Source: Kutzneria chonburiensis (GTDB lineage Bacteria; Actinomycetota; Actinomycetes; Mycobacteriales; Pseudonocardiaceae). From it: a DNA stretch of 64,000 bases. The notes under the pieces were generated by a model. It did not search any database. It had not been told where the DNA came from and worked only from the letters and a program-made list of their open reading frames with translations. The position numbers and the translations under genes were made by a program. Shown in pieces: positions 7,846-15,702 of this stretch. The stretch is from the NCBI RefSeq assembly GCF_028622115.1, contig NZ_CP097263.1, positions 5,642,001 to 5,706,000 of the forward strand. Reading direction: 5' to 3'. Every line of letters starts with the position of its first letter. Within the stretch, counting starts at the first letter, position 1.

Positions 7846-9324
7846 GTGACGACCAAGCACGGCTTCGAGATCCGCGGCCTTGACGTGCCACGCGGCGCCG
7901 CCCCGCCCACCGGGCGGTTCGGCCGGATGTTCCCGACCCTGCCGGCGCGACCGCCGACGGGGCTGCCGCCGGCCGAGCGGCTGGGGCTGCCCGGCGGCCT
8001 GATGGACGGCGGCGACACCACCACCCAACAGGACAGCCCGACCATGGACGCGGGCTTCACCTTCCTCGGCCAGTTCATCGACCACAACATCACCTTCGAC
8101 GCCACCGGCAACCTGGGCCGGCAGGTCGATCCGGAGGCCACGACCAACTTCCGGCCGCCGATGCTCGACCTCGACCACCTGTACGGGTCGGGCCCGTTCG
8201 CCAGCCCGCTGCTGTACGACACCACCTCGCACAACACCAAGCTGGTGCTGTCACCGGACGGCGTCGACCTGGCCCGCACGGCCGACGGCACCGCGTTGAT
8301 CGGCGACCCGCGCAACGACGAGAACCTGCTGCTCAACCAGGTACACCTGGCGTTCATCAAGTTCCACAACCGGGTGGTCGACGGGCTGCGCGACGGCGAG
8401 ATCACCGACGTGTTCGGCAACCGGTTCCCGCCGCCGCCCACCGGCGACCCGAACCCGCCGCCCAACGCGTCCATCGCCGATCTGCTCAGCGTGCGCACGT
8501 ACTGGGACGACCTGTTCGCGGCGGCCCAGCAGATCGTGCGCTGGCACTACCAGTGGATCATCGTGCACGAGTACCTGCCGCTGGTCTGCGGCCAGGACAG
8601 CGTGGACGCCATCGACCGGGACGGGCTGCAGTTCTTCGACCCGGGCGGCCATCCGTTCATCCCGGTGGAGTTCGCGGTCGCCGCGTTCCGCTTCATGCAC
8701 CCGACGATCCGGTCCGACTACACGATCAACGACAAGCACACGCTGCCGCTGTTCCCGCTGGACTTCACCGAGCCGACGCCGCCGGACCCGCACGACCGCG
8801 CCGACCTGCGCGGCGGGCCCGTCGCACCGGAGTTCGCGCTGGACTTCCGGCACTTCTTCGCCATCGACGGCTCGCGGCCGCAGCGGGCCAAGCGCATCGA
8901 GGCGAAGCTGAACGTGCGGCTGCTCGACCTGCCGCCGATCACCGACGTGCCGGTGGAGATCGGCCGCCAGCTGCGGTCCCTGGTGGTGCGCAACCTGCTG
9001 CGCAGCGAGGTGCAGCAGCTGCCGTCCGGCCAGGACATCTCCCGCAAGATCGGGCAGGTGCCGCTGACCGAGGCCGAGCTGGGCATCACCGGACCGGCCT
9101 ACCTGTGGTTCTACATCCTCAAGGAGGCCGAGCTGCGCCACCGCGGCGGCCGGCTGGGCTCGGTCGGCGCGATCATCGTCAGCGAGGTGCTGGTCGGACT
9201 GCTCGACGCCGACCCGATCTCGTACCGCGCCACGTACCCGATCTGGACGCCGACGCTGGCCGACAGCGAGGGCCGGTTCGGCATGGCCGAGCTGCTCCGC
9301 TTCGCCGGCGTGGTCGCGGACTGA
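7846..9324 (+). CDS. Animal-type haem peroxidase
   Basis: The 492-residue product (GTG 7846, GAGGGGG upstream at about 7835-7841) carries all key residues of the peroxidase-cyclooxygenase superfamily: distal His80 in GQFIDHNITF, catalytic Arg156 in GDPRNDEN with the HNRVVDGL helix, and proximal His285 in FRFMHPTIRS. The usual DHD after the distal site is DHN here. No signal peptide or membrane segment is seen, so it is probably cytosolic or exported by another route. The family oxidises halides, fatty acids or phenols with H2O2. The next gene starts 10 bp downstream and encodes a beta-propeller, so they form an operon. Confidence 0.9.
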   Translation: MTTKHGFEIRGLDVPRGAAPPTGRFGRMFPTLPARPPTGLPPAERLGLPGGLMDGGDTTTQQDSPTMDAGFTFLGQFIDHNITFDATGNLGRQVDPEATTNFRPPMLDLDHLYGSGPFASPLLYDTTSHNTKLVLSPDGVDLARTADGTALIGDPRNDENLLLNQVHLAFIKFHNRVVDGLRDGEITDVFGNRFPPPPTGDPNPPPNASIADLLSVRTYWDDLFAAAQQIVRWHYQWIIVHEYLPLVCGQDSVDAIDRDGLQFFDPGGHPFIPVEFAVAAFRFMHPTIRSDYTINDKHTLPLFPLDFTEPTPPDPHDRADLRGGPVAPEFALDFRHFFAIDGSRPQRAKRIEAKLNVRLLDLPPITDVPVEIGRQLRSLVVRNLLRSEVQQLPSGQDISRKIGQVPLTEAELGITGPAYLWFYILKEAELRHRGGRLGSVGAIIVSEVLVGLLDADPISYRATYPIWTPTLADSEGRFGMAELLRFAGVVAD

Positions 9325-9334
9325 GGGGGCGGCG

Positions 9335-10360
9335 ATGGACGTGTTGTTCGTGCAGACCAACAACCTGGCCGGCAACCAGGTGCTGGTGTGCGCCATCGAC
9401 GACAACGGGGCGCTGGAGCTCGTCAGCACGCTGGACACCGACGGCGACGGCGGCGCCCACGACGGGCTGACCTTCGATCCGTTGGACTCCCAGGGATCGC
9501 TGGTCTACGACCGGCGGCACCGGCTGCTGTTCGCGGTGAACGCCGGCAGCAACACGGTGTCCGTGCTCGGCGGCACCGGTCCGCATCCGCACCTGCGGCA
9601 GGTCGTGCCGTCGGGCGGCGTGCTGCCGGTCAGCCTGGCCCAGCACAACGATCTGCTGTACGTGCTCAACGCCCACGCCGGCGGTTCGATCACCGGCTAC
9701 CGGATCGCCGGCGGCCGGCTGCACGCCGTCGAGGACTCCACCCGATCGCTGGAGCTGACCCCGGCCAGCGGTCCCGGGCAGAACGTGGTCAGCCCGGCGC
9801 AGCTGGTGTTCTCGCCGGACGGCAGCGAGCTGGTCGTCGCGACCAAGGCCGGCGGCGGTGGCCTGCTGGACGTCTTCGCGATCGGCGCGGACGGGCGGCC
9901 GTCGGCGGAGTTCACCGCCAACTCCGCCGGCACGCCCGCGCCGTTCGGCTTCGGTTTCGACGGCTACGGCCGGCTGGCCGTGACCGACGCCGCCTTGGGC
10001 GTGCTGACCACGTACACGCTGCACCACGGCAAGACGCGGCGGGTGGCCAGCCAGCCGGACGGCAAGGCCGCGATGTGCTGGATTGTCCGGGCCAACGGGA
10101 ACTTCTACGTCACCGATGCCGGCAGCAACACCATCAGCTGCTACCGCATCGACGAGGACGGCACGCCGACGGTGCTCAACCAGACCTCGACCGGGGCGTT
10201 CCCGATCGACATGGCGGTCACCTCGGACGAGCGGTTCCTGTACGTGCAACTGGCGGCGGAGGGCAAGGTCTTCGGCTATCACGTCGAGGACGACGCCACC
10301 CTGACCCAGGTCGCGTCGCTCGACGTGCCGGCGAGCGCGCAGGGCATCGCCGTGAGCTGA
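9335..10360 (+). CDS. Lactonase-like seven-bladed beta-propeller protein
   Basis: The 341-residue product is built of repeated four-strand blades with recurrent patterns such as LLFAVNAGSNTVSVLG, LLYVLNAHAGGSITGY and NFYVTDAGSNTISCYRI. This is the 3-carboxy-cis,cis-muconate cyclase / 6-phosphogluconolactonase-like (COG2706) fold. No signal peptide is visible. Whether it has lactonase activity is uncertain; binding or delivering the peroxidase product is equally possible. It is co-transcribed with the haem peroxidase and followed by a strong hairpin at 10370. Confidence 0.82.
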   Translation: MDVLFVQTNNLAGNQVLVCAIDDNGALELVSTLDTDGDGGAHDGLTFDPLDSQGSLVYDRRHRLLFAVNAGSNTVSVLGGTGPHPHLRQVVPSGGVLPVSLAQHNDLLYVLNAHAGGSITGYRIAGGRLHAVEDSTRSLELTPASGPGQNVVSPAQLVFSPDGSELVVATKAGGGGLLDVFAIGADGRPSAEFTANSAGTPAPFGFGFDGYGRLAVTDAALGVLTTYTLHHGKTRRVASQPDGKAAMCWIVRANGNFYVTDAGSNTISCYRIDEDGTPTVLNQTSTGAFPIDMAVTSDERFLYVQLAAEGKVFGYHVEDDATLTQVASLDVPASAQGIAVS

Positions 10361-10369
10361 GCGGGTGAC

Positions 10370-10408
10370 GGGGAGGCGAGGACGGAGCAGGACACGCCTC
10401 GCCTCCCC
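10370..10408 (+). terminator. Terminator of the peroxidase/propeller operon
   Basis: Twelve-base perfect arms (10370-10381 and 10397-10408) with a 15-nt loop lie 10 bp after the propeller stop. A small dyad, ACCGT-TGA-ACGGT at about 10415-10427, follows and may belong to the promoter of the next gene. Confidence 0.75.
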
Positions 10409-10448
10409 GCTGCTACCGTTGAACGGTTGTCGTGACGAGGGGTGAGGT

Positions 10449-10850
10449 ATGGATCCGATCCTGACCGCGATCGCCGGTGCGGTGGCCAAGGAGGCCGTGA
10501 CCGCGGGCGGCAAGGCGATCGCCAAGCTCGTGCAGCGGGTGAAGGAGAAGTTCGCCAAGGACCCCGGCGCCGAGGTGGTGCTGGCGTCGGCGAAGGAGGA
10601 CCCGGACAACACCATGTGGGTCGACGCGCTGGCCAAGGTCCTGCACCGGGCCGAGGAGGCCGATCCGACCTTCGGCGCGGAGCTGCGCGAGCTGTGGAGC
10701 ACGGCGAAGTCGGAGATCGCCGTCAACGCCAGCAAGACGGAGCAGAACGCGAAGTCGGGCGGCACCAACAACAACGTCAGCGGTCCGGTCAGCGGAACCG
10801 TCATACAGAGTCGGGACATCAAGGGCAACGTCCATATCCGCGGCCACTGA
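10449..10850 (+). CDS. Small helical protein with C-terminal amyloid-signalling (RHIM-like/BASS-like) motif
   Basis: A 133-residue protein from ATG 10449, with a GAGGGGTGAGG ribosome-binding region. Residues 1-95 are predicted largely helical (AIAGAVAKEAVTAGGKAIA, then acidic helices), with no enzyme signature. After a polar linker, residues 107-130 read NNNVSGPVSGTVIQSRDIKG plus NVHI: the N-x-V-S-G ... VIQ ... I-x-G-x-V-H-I pattern that resembles prion-like bacterial amyloid signalling motifs, in which such a motif sits at the C-terminus of an effector or adaptor and at the N-terminus of an NLR-type receptor. A closely matching motif starts the HSP90-like protein at 32811. Function as an adaptor or toxic effector is inference. 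It is convergent with an AfsR-like fragment. Confidence 0.72.
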   Translation: MDPILTAIAGAVAKEAVTAGGKAIAKLVQRVKEKFAKDPGAEVVLASAKEDPDNTMWVDALAKVLHRAEEADPTFGAELRELWSTAKSEIAVNASKTEQNAKSGGTNNNVSGPVSGTVIQSRDIKGNVHIRGH

Positions 10851-10879
10851 GCCGCGCATGGCCGAACCACCCAGCACCG

Positions 10880-12112
10880 TCAACTGAGCGCGTCGACCCG
10901 TTGCCGGGCAACGGGTTCACGAGGGTGCTCCAACACGTGCAGGATGGCGTGGGCCTTGCGGGCCTCGGCCAAGGCGGCGTCACGGTGGCCGAGCTGCTCG
11001 TGGGCCTCGCTGAGCAGCCCACGAACGACGGCCTCCTGGAACAGCCGGTGCTTCTCGACCATGGCCTCCAACGCCCGACCGAGCTCGGCGGCGGCCCTGG
11101 CTGGCTCACCGGCCCGCAGGAAGGTCTCGCCGATGCTGGTCAGCACCCGGCCCTCGTGGTAGCGGTCTTCCTTGTCCTGCATGTGTTTCAGCGCGTCGCC
11201 GAGACCGGCGAAGGCCTCGTCGTAGCGGCCGAGCGCGGACAGGAAACGAGCCCGGTGGTGCCCGAGCAGGGCCCGCTGCTGGTCCTGGGAGGCAAGGGGA
11301 ATCGCCCGCTCGATGCAGTCCAGCGCCTCGGCGTACGCACCGAGGCCGTACTGCGCGAGGGCCAGCGACCCCAGGTCGGTGGCCAGGCCCTGACGGTGAT
11401 CGGCCGGCTCGACCTCCACCGCCACGGCGAATTCCGCCTTGGCGGCAACGAAATCGTCCAGCTCGTAGTGCCGGAACCCGAGCTGGCAACGCATCCGCGC
11501 CTCGGCCCGACGGTCCCCGCGTCGCACCGCTGCCCGCACGGCGACCTCGTTGACGGTCTTCCAGTCGGTGTAGAGCTTGCGGTGGAAGTACAAGCCCCAC
11601 AACGCCTCGGCCAGCGCCAGCACGGCATCGTCCATTTCGGACTCGTACGCCGCGGTCACCACCTGCACGAAGTTGGCCCGATCCGGCTCGAGCAGGTCCA
11701 TCGCCTCGGTGTCGTCACCGTCGAAGGCCGGCACCTCGGCATAGCGCGGACTCAACCGCCAGCGACCCGACGAGATCGCCTGGTCGGCCCCGATCACCCG
11801 GTCCACATACCACCACACCATGGCCCGCAACGCTTCCAACTGCTCGGCCGCGCTGTCGGTGCGGTGCAGTTGTTGCAGGGCATGCCCATGGGCCAGCGGA
11901 CTGAACGAGTAGCGGTCACCGTGCGAGGCCCTCAGCAGCTGCGCGTCCTCGAGCACGTCGAGCAGTTCGGCCCCGTTGGGGTCGAGCGCGTCGGCCATGT
12001 CGCCGGCGAAGTCGGCGCCCGGGTGCATGGCCAGCAGCCGGTACAGGCGCGCCGCCGATGACGACAGGTTCTGGTACGGCAAGTCGAAAGCCCCCTTGTC
12101 CTCCCGAGACAT
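10880..12112 (-). CDS. TPR protein matching the C-terminal half of AfsR/SARP-type NTPases (P-loop part absent)
   Basis: From ATG 12112 the 410-residue product begins with the winged-helix segment that follows NB-ARC domains in AfsR-like regulators (AARLYRLLAMHPGADFAG), then TPR-like helical repeats rich in YGLGAYAEALDCIERAI and ALGRYDEAFAGLGDAL patterns to the end. The BTAD/HTH and P-loop NTPase portions usual for the family are missing. The frame stays open upstream of 12112 and translates to AGQRALTERRAERKLSEPG, which also resembles pre-winged-helix sequence, so the true start may be farther upstream (for example GTG 12256) or the gene may be a truncated remnant. It ends 29 bp from the convergent amyloid-motif gene. 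Sensory or scaffold role is inferred. Confidence 0.65.
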   Translation of the reverse strand: MSREDKGAFDLPYQNLSSSAARLYRLLAMHPGADFAGDMADALDPNGAELLDVLEDAQLLRASHGDRYSFSPLAHGHALQQLHRTDSAAEQLEALRAMVWWYVDRVIGADQAISSGRWRLSPRYAEVPAFDGDDTEAMDLLEPDRANFVQVVTAAYESEMDDAVLALAEALWGLYFHRKLYTDWKTVNEVAVRAAVRRGDRRAEARMRCQLGFRHYELDDFVAAKAEFAVAVEVEPADHRQGLATDLGSLALAQYGLGAYAEALDCIERAIPLASQDQQRALLGHHRARFLSALGRYDEAFAGLGDALKHMQDKEDRYHEGRVLTSIGETFLRAGEPARAAAELGRALEAMVEKHRLFQEAVVRGLLSEAHEQLGHRDAALAEARKAHAILHVLEHPREPVARQRVDALS

Positions 12113-12386
12113 CCGCCGATGCGGCGCGCCCGGCTCGGACAGTTTGCGCTCGGCCCGCCGTTCTGTCAGCGCCCGTTGGCCAGCAACCCCCTGAGCACGT
12201 CCAAGCAGCTCGCCGGCGTGCCCCTCGCCAAAGCAGAGCTCGCCGACCTGGAACACGGTGTAGGCGTGCCCACTGAATCGTTGTGCCCCCCGGTCACGGC
12301 GTTCGAGCCTACTCCCGGCGTCGGCTGCGTCACACCACCGGTGGTGGCTGTCCGCGTGCCGCCCGTGACCAGGCACGATAGGGGTC

Positions 12387-13406
12387 GTGGTGTACAAGCA
12401 GCTGGTCCGCAGGACGTTGTTCCGGTTCGGCGGGGGCGACCCCGAGGTGGCCCACGAGCGCACGATGGGCGTGCTGCGCCGGGTGGCTGTGATGCCGCCG
12501 GTGCTGTCGGCGCTGCGCGCGCGGTACGGGGTGGTCGCGCCGCGCACGGTGTTCGGGGTGCAGTTCCCCAACCCGGTCGGGCTGGCCGCGGGTATGGACA
12601 AGGACGGCCTGGCGCTGCCGGCCTGGCCGGCGCTGGGCTTCGGCTTCGTCGAGGTCGGCACGGTCACCCGGCACGCGCAGCCGGGCAACGACCGGCCGCG
12701 GCTGTTCCGGCTGCCGGACAGCGAGGCCGTCATCAACCGGATGGGCTTCAACAACCGGGGCGCGCAAGCGCTTGCCGACCGGCTCGACCGACTGGGGCCG
12801 CTGCCGGTGCCGCTGGGCATCAGCCTGGGCAAGTCCAAGGTCACGCCGGTCGAGAAGGCCGTCGAGGACTACCGGCACTCGATGCGGGTCCTCGGCCGGC
12901 ACGGCGACTACTTCGCCGTGAACATCAGCTCCCCCAACACTCCCGGGCTGCGCACGCTCCAGGACCGGGCGGCGTTGAACGAGCTGCTGGCCGGCGTGCA
13001 GGAGGAGAACGCCGACAACCGGCCGCTGCTGGTGAAGATCGCCCCCGACCTGACCGACAGCGCCATCGGCGAGCTGCTGGAGGTGTGCGGTGAGCACGAC
13101 ATCAGCGGCGTCATCGCCACCAACACCACACTCGGCCGGGACGGCCTCAAGCCCACCGACCAGGCCCGGGCCCAGGAGACCGGCGGCCTGTCCGGCCGCC
13201 CCCTCGCCGGCCGCGCGCTGGAGGTGGTTCGCCTGGTGCACAAGGAGACCGGCGGCCGCATGCCGATCATCGGCGTCGGCGGCATCTTCGACGCCGACTC
13301 GGCCCAGCGCATGATCGACGCCGGCGCCGACCTGGTGCAGGTCTACACCGGCTTCATCTACGAGGGCCCCGGCCTGATCCGCCGGATCAACCGCTCGCTG
13401 CGCTGA
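12387..13406 (+). CDS. pyrD: Dihydroorotate dehydrogenase, class 2 (quinone)
   Basis: The 339-residue product oxidises dihydroorotate to orotate in pyrimidine synthesis using membrane quinone. FMN-barrel motifs are clear: [33 protein letters not shown] with the catalytic serine typical of class 2, and the phosphate-binding [13 protein letters not shown]. The N-terminal amphipathic segment ([12 protein letters not shown]) fits the membrane-docking helix. The start is GTG 12387. It is monocistronic, with a palindromic element starting 7 bp after the stop. An NCS2 permease lies nearby but is not in the same operon. Confidence 0.95.
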   Translation: MVYKQLVRRTLFRFGGGDPEVAHERTMGVLRRVAVMPPVLSALRARYGVVAPRTVFGVQFPNPVGLAAGMDKDGLALPAWPALGFGFVEVGTVTRHAQPGNDRPRLFRLPDSEAVINRMGFNNRGAQALADRLDRLGPLPVPLGISLGKSKVTPVEKAVEDYRHSMRVLGRHGDYFAVNISSPNTPGLRTLQDRAALNELLAGVQEENADNRPLLVKIAPDLTDSAIGELLEVCGEHDISGVIATNTTLGRDGLKPTDQARAQETGGLSGRPLAGRALEVVRLVHKETGGRMPIIGVGGIFDADSAQRMIDAGADLVQVYTGFIYEGPGLIRRINRSLR

Positions 13407-13412
13407 CGCTGT

Positions 13413-13455
13413 GAACGGACCATTCCCAAACTCCGAGTTGAGGAATGGTCCGTTC
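13413..13455. repeat. Dispersed palindrome family, copy 1 (pyrD 3' end)
   Basis: Perfect 14-bp arms at 13413-13426 and 13442-13455 flank a small AACTC-C-GAGTT inner palindrome. The arm sequence (GAACGGACCATTCC) is identical to that of copy 2 at 39567-39609, and the ACTC/GAGT core is shared with copy 3 at 61085-61129. It sits just after the pyrD stop and may also terminate transcription. Confidence 0.85.
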
Positions 13456-13480
13456 CGAAGAGCACGGGCTGAGCATGCGA

Positions 13481-13516
13481 GTGGCGCCTGCCCCAGGAGA
13501 GGAGGGCAGGCGCCAC
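13481..13516 (-). terminator. Terminator of the pro-sedolisin gene
   Basis: Perfect 13-bp arms (13481-13493 and 13504-13516, starting GTGGCGCCTGCCC) with a 10-nt loop lie 14 bp beyond the sedolisin stop on the minus strand. Confidence 0.75.
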
Positions 13517-13530
13517 ACGTGTGAGCTGGT

Positions 13531-15522
13531 TCAGATCAGGCCGAGGAAAAGCAGGCCGTTGGGCGTCCCGAGGCCGGTGATGTTGTCGTAGCCGCGGGTG
13601 GTGTGGATGGTCTCGTCCTGGTTGTTGTACGTCCGGACGCTGCGCTTGAAGCCGTCGGTGTCGTCGACGCCGTTGACGAAGTCGACGCGCACCGAGCCGC
13701 CGTCGACCGGCTTGACGTCGGTGACCGCCGGGGTGTGCGACAGGGCCTTGTACAGCCACGGGTTGATGAACCCGTGCCGGCCGCCGAACTGGTCGGCCAC
13801 GGCCATCAGGCCGGCCATCAGCGGCGAGGCGAGGCTGGTGCCGCCGATGCGGTACTCGCCGTACTTCACGGTGCCGTCCGGCCAGGTCTGGGTCAGGCCG
13901 ATCAGCATGCCGGTGGTCGGGTCGGCGTCCATCGAGATGTCCGGGACGACGCGGCCGCGGTTGTTGCCGGTCTGGTTCTGCTTGGCCAGCGCGTCCGGCA
14001 CGACGCCCTTCTGGTAGTTCGGCTCCGGGAACAGCACCGAGGTGCCGCCGCCGGCGCCGTACAGCCACGCGCCCGGGGCGGCCGGGGTCCACGCGCCGTC
14101 GGTGAGCGAGGACTTGCCGGTGGCCCAGCCGGTCTCGAACGTCTTGCGGCCGTCCTTGCCGATGCCGAGCGACGTGCCGCCAACCGCGGTCACCCACGGG
14201 CTGGAGGCGGAGAAGTCGGCCGACGGGGCCGGCAGGTTGTGGCTCTCGTCGCCGTCGTCACCGGAGGAGAAGTACACGCCGATGCCCTCGGCCGCCGCCT
14301 GGATGGCGATGGTCTGGAACGCCTGCACCTCGTCGGCCGGCACGTCCTCGCCGCGGTTGCCGTACGAGTTGGACACGATCTGGGCCAGGTTCTTGGACAC
14401 GATCGTGTTGAGCGCCTTGTCCAGGCCCTCGTCCGAGCAGTCGGCGCCGCCGACGTAGAGGATCTTCGCGCCCGGGGCCATGGCGTGCACGGCCTCGACG
14501 TCCAGGCTCTGCTCGCCGTACCAGCCGGAGGCGTCGCACTGGTCGGGGTCCTCGCTGCCCGGGGTGGGCGGGAAGACGATCTGGCTGTACTGCGACTTCT
14601 TCAGCGGGTGCGCCGGGTCGTTGCGCTGGGCGTACTCGGCGGCGTCCGCGTACAGGGTGGGCGAGGCGAACGCGTCGACGATGGCGACGGTGACGCCGCG
14701 GCCGTCGAGACCGAAGCGGTTGGCCACGTCCAGCTGGGAGGCCGCGCGCAGCTGGCCCGGCTGGTAGCCGCAGACCACGTACGGCAGCTGCTTGCCGTTG
14801 TAGGCCGGGTCCGTCGTGTCGGTCTTCTGCCCGTAGTAGTCCGAGCACGGCCGGGCGTTGACGAACGCCGCCGGCGGCGGGGCCACCGCGGGCTGGCTGG
14901 TCTTGGCCTTGGGCTGCACGGCGTTCGGCGTCGCGTCGCCGGCACCGCCGACGTGGGACGGCTTGAGCAGCGAGATGGCCTGGTCGATGTTGATCACACC
15001 GGAGACGTACGAGGAGACGGCGGCCGGGACCGACAGGTTGCGGTCCTGCGAACGCAGCGTCTTGCCCTGCACCCGGTACTCGCCCAGGTTCACGCCGAAG
15101 GCCTTCTGCACCTGGTCGACGGTGCCGGTGGCCTCGACGTAGGCGTTGTTGGCCGGCACCTCACCGGCGGCGAAGCCGGCCGAGGTCAGCCAGTTGCGCA
15201 CCGCGGTGACCGCGCCGGCGGTCGGCGCGAACTTGGCCTTGACCTCGTCGGTGCTGAGGAACTTGCGGTAGGACGAGCTGTTCGGGTCGGACACGGCGGT
15301 GGCCGCGGCCTCGAGCCCGGCCTGGTCGGCCTGCTTGAGGTACACCCGGAAAGTCAGCTTGGACGCCGTGTCGGCGTTGCCGACCTTCGCGTTCGGGCTG
15401 GCCCACAGCGGGTGCGAGTCCGGAATAACGGACTGCCCCGCCGCGGCGGCGGACGGCGCGAGGCTGGAGACTCCGGCCCCGACCATCGCCAGCGCGAGCA
15501 GCATCGCTGGAGTTCTTCGCAC
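13531..15522 (-). CDS. Secreted pro-sedolisin (S53 peptidase with pro-kumamolisin domain)
   Basis: A 663-residue product from GTG 15522, with AGAAGGGG upstream. A signal peptide (residues 1-28, ending SAAAA) is followed by a pro-kumamolisin domain at about 35-190 (YLKQADQAGLEAAATAVSDP; KFLSTDEVKAKFAP), a Pro/Ala linker, and the catalytic domain. Catalytic E337 and D341 are in YGEQSLDVEAVHA, oxyanion D422 in SSGDDGD, nucleophile S563 in GGTSLASP, and the DISMDADPTTG segment is present. Such enzymes are acid-activated extracellular endopeptidases that cleave off their own prodomain. It shares the catalytic fold, but not the prodomain, with the protein at 3826-5070. Confidence 0.93.
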   Translation of the reverse strand: MRRTPAMLLALAMVGAGVSSLAPSAAAAGQSVIPDSHPLWASPNAKVGNADTASKLTFRVYLKQADQAGLEAAATAVSDPNSSSYRKFLSTDEVKAKFAPTAGAVTAVRNWLTSAGFAAGEVPANNAYVEATGTVDQVQKAFGVNLGEYRVQGKTLRSQDRNLSVPAAVSSYVSGVINIDQAISLLKPSHVGGAGDATPNAVQPKAKTSQPAVAPPPAAFVNARPCSDYYGQKTDTTDPAYNGKQLPYVVCGYQPGQLRAASQLDVANRFGLDGRGVTVAIVDAFASPTLYADAAEYAQRNDPAHPLKKSQYSQIVFPPTPGSEDPDQCDASGWYGEQSLDVEAVHAMAPGAKILYVGGADCSDEGLDKALNTIVSKNLAQIVSNSYGNRGEDVPADEVQAFQTIAIQAAAEGIGVYFSSGDDGDESHNLPAPSADFSASSPWVTAVGGTSLGIGKDGRKTFETGWATGKSSLTDGAWTPAAPGAWLYGAGGGTSVLFPEPNYQKGVVPDALAKQNQTGNNRGRVVPDISMDADPTTGMLIGLTQTWPDGTVKYGEYRIGGTSLASPLMAGLMAVADQFGGRHGFINPWLYKALSHTPAVTDVKPVDGGSVRVDFVNGVDDTDGFKRSVRTYNNQDETIHTTRGYDNITGLGTPNGLLFLGLI

Positions 15523-15702
15523 GAAATTCGCCCCTTCTGAAGTCCCCGCGACAAATAGTCACGGGTGCAGATTTCAGCCCCGGAGCGGCATTCGGGTCCC
15601 GCAGCCCCCGCACCCGGGTGCCGAGAAGGCTAACCCTGAGCACAAGCTGAGGAAACAGGGAGATTTTCAATGTGATCGGAGTTTTTAACAGAACTATTGC
15701 CG

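Noticed and set aside
12112-12386. Upstream extension of the AfsR-like frame as a full NTPase
   Set aside because: No P-loop is seen and pyrD starts at 12387, so there is no room; kept only as a possible start shift.
13603-15540. A 645-codon plus-strand open frame opposite the pro-sedolisin
   Set aside because: Composition is a high-GC shadow; the minus frame has full sedolisin motifs.
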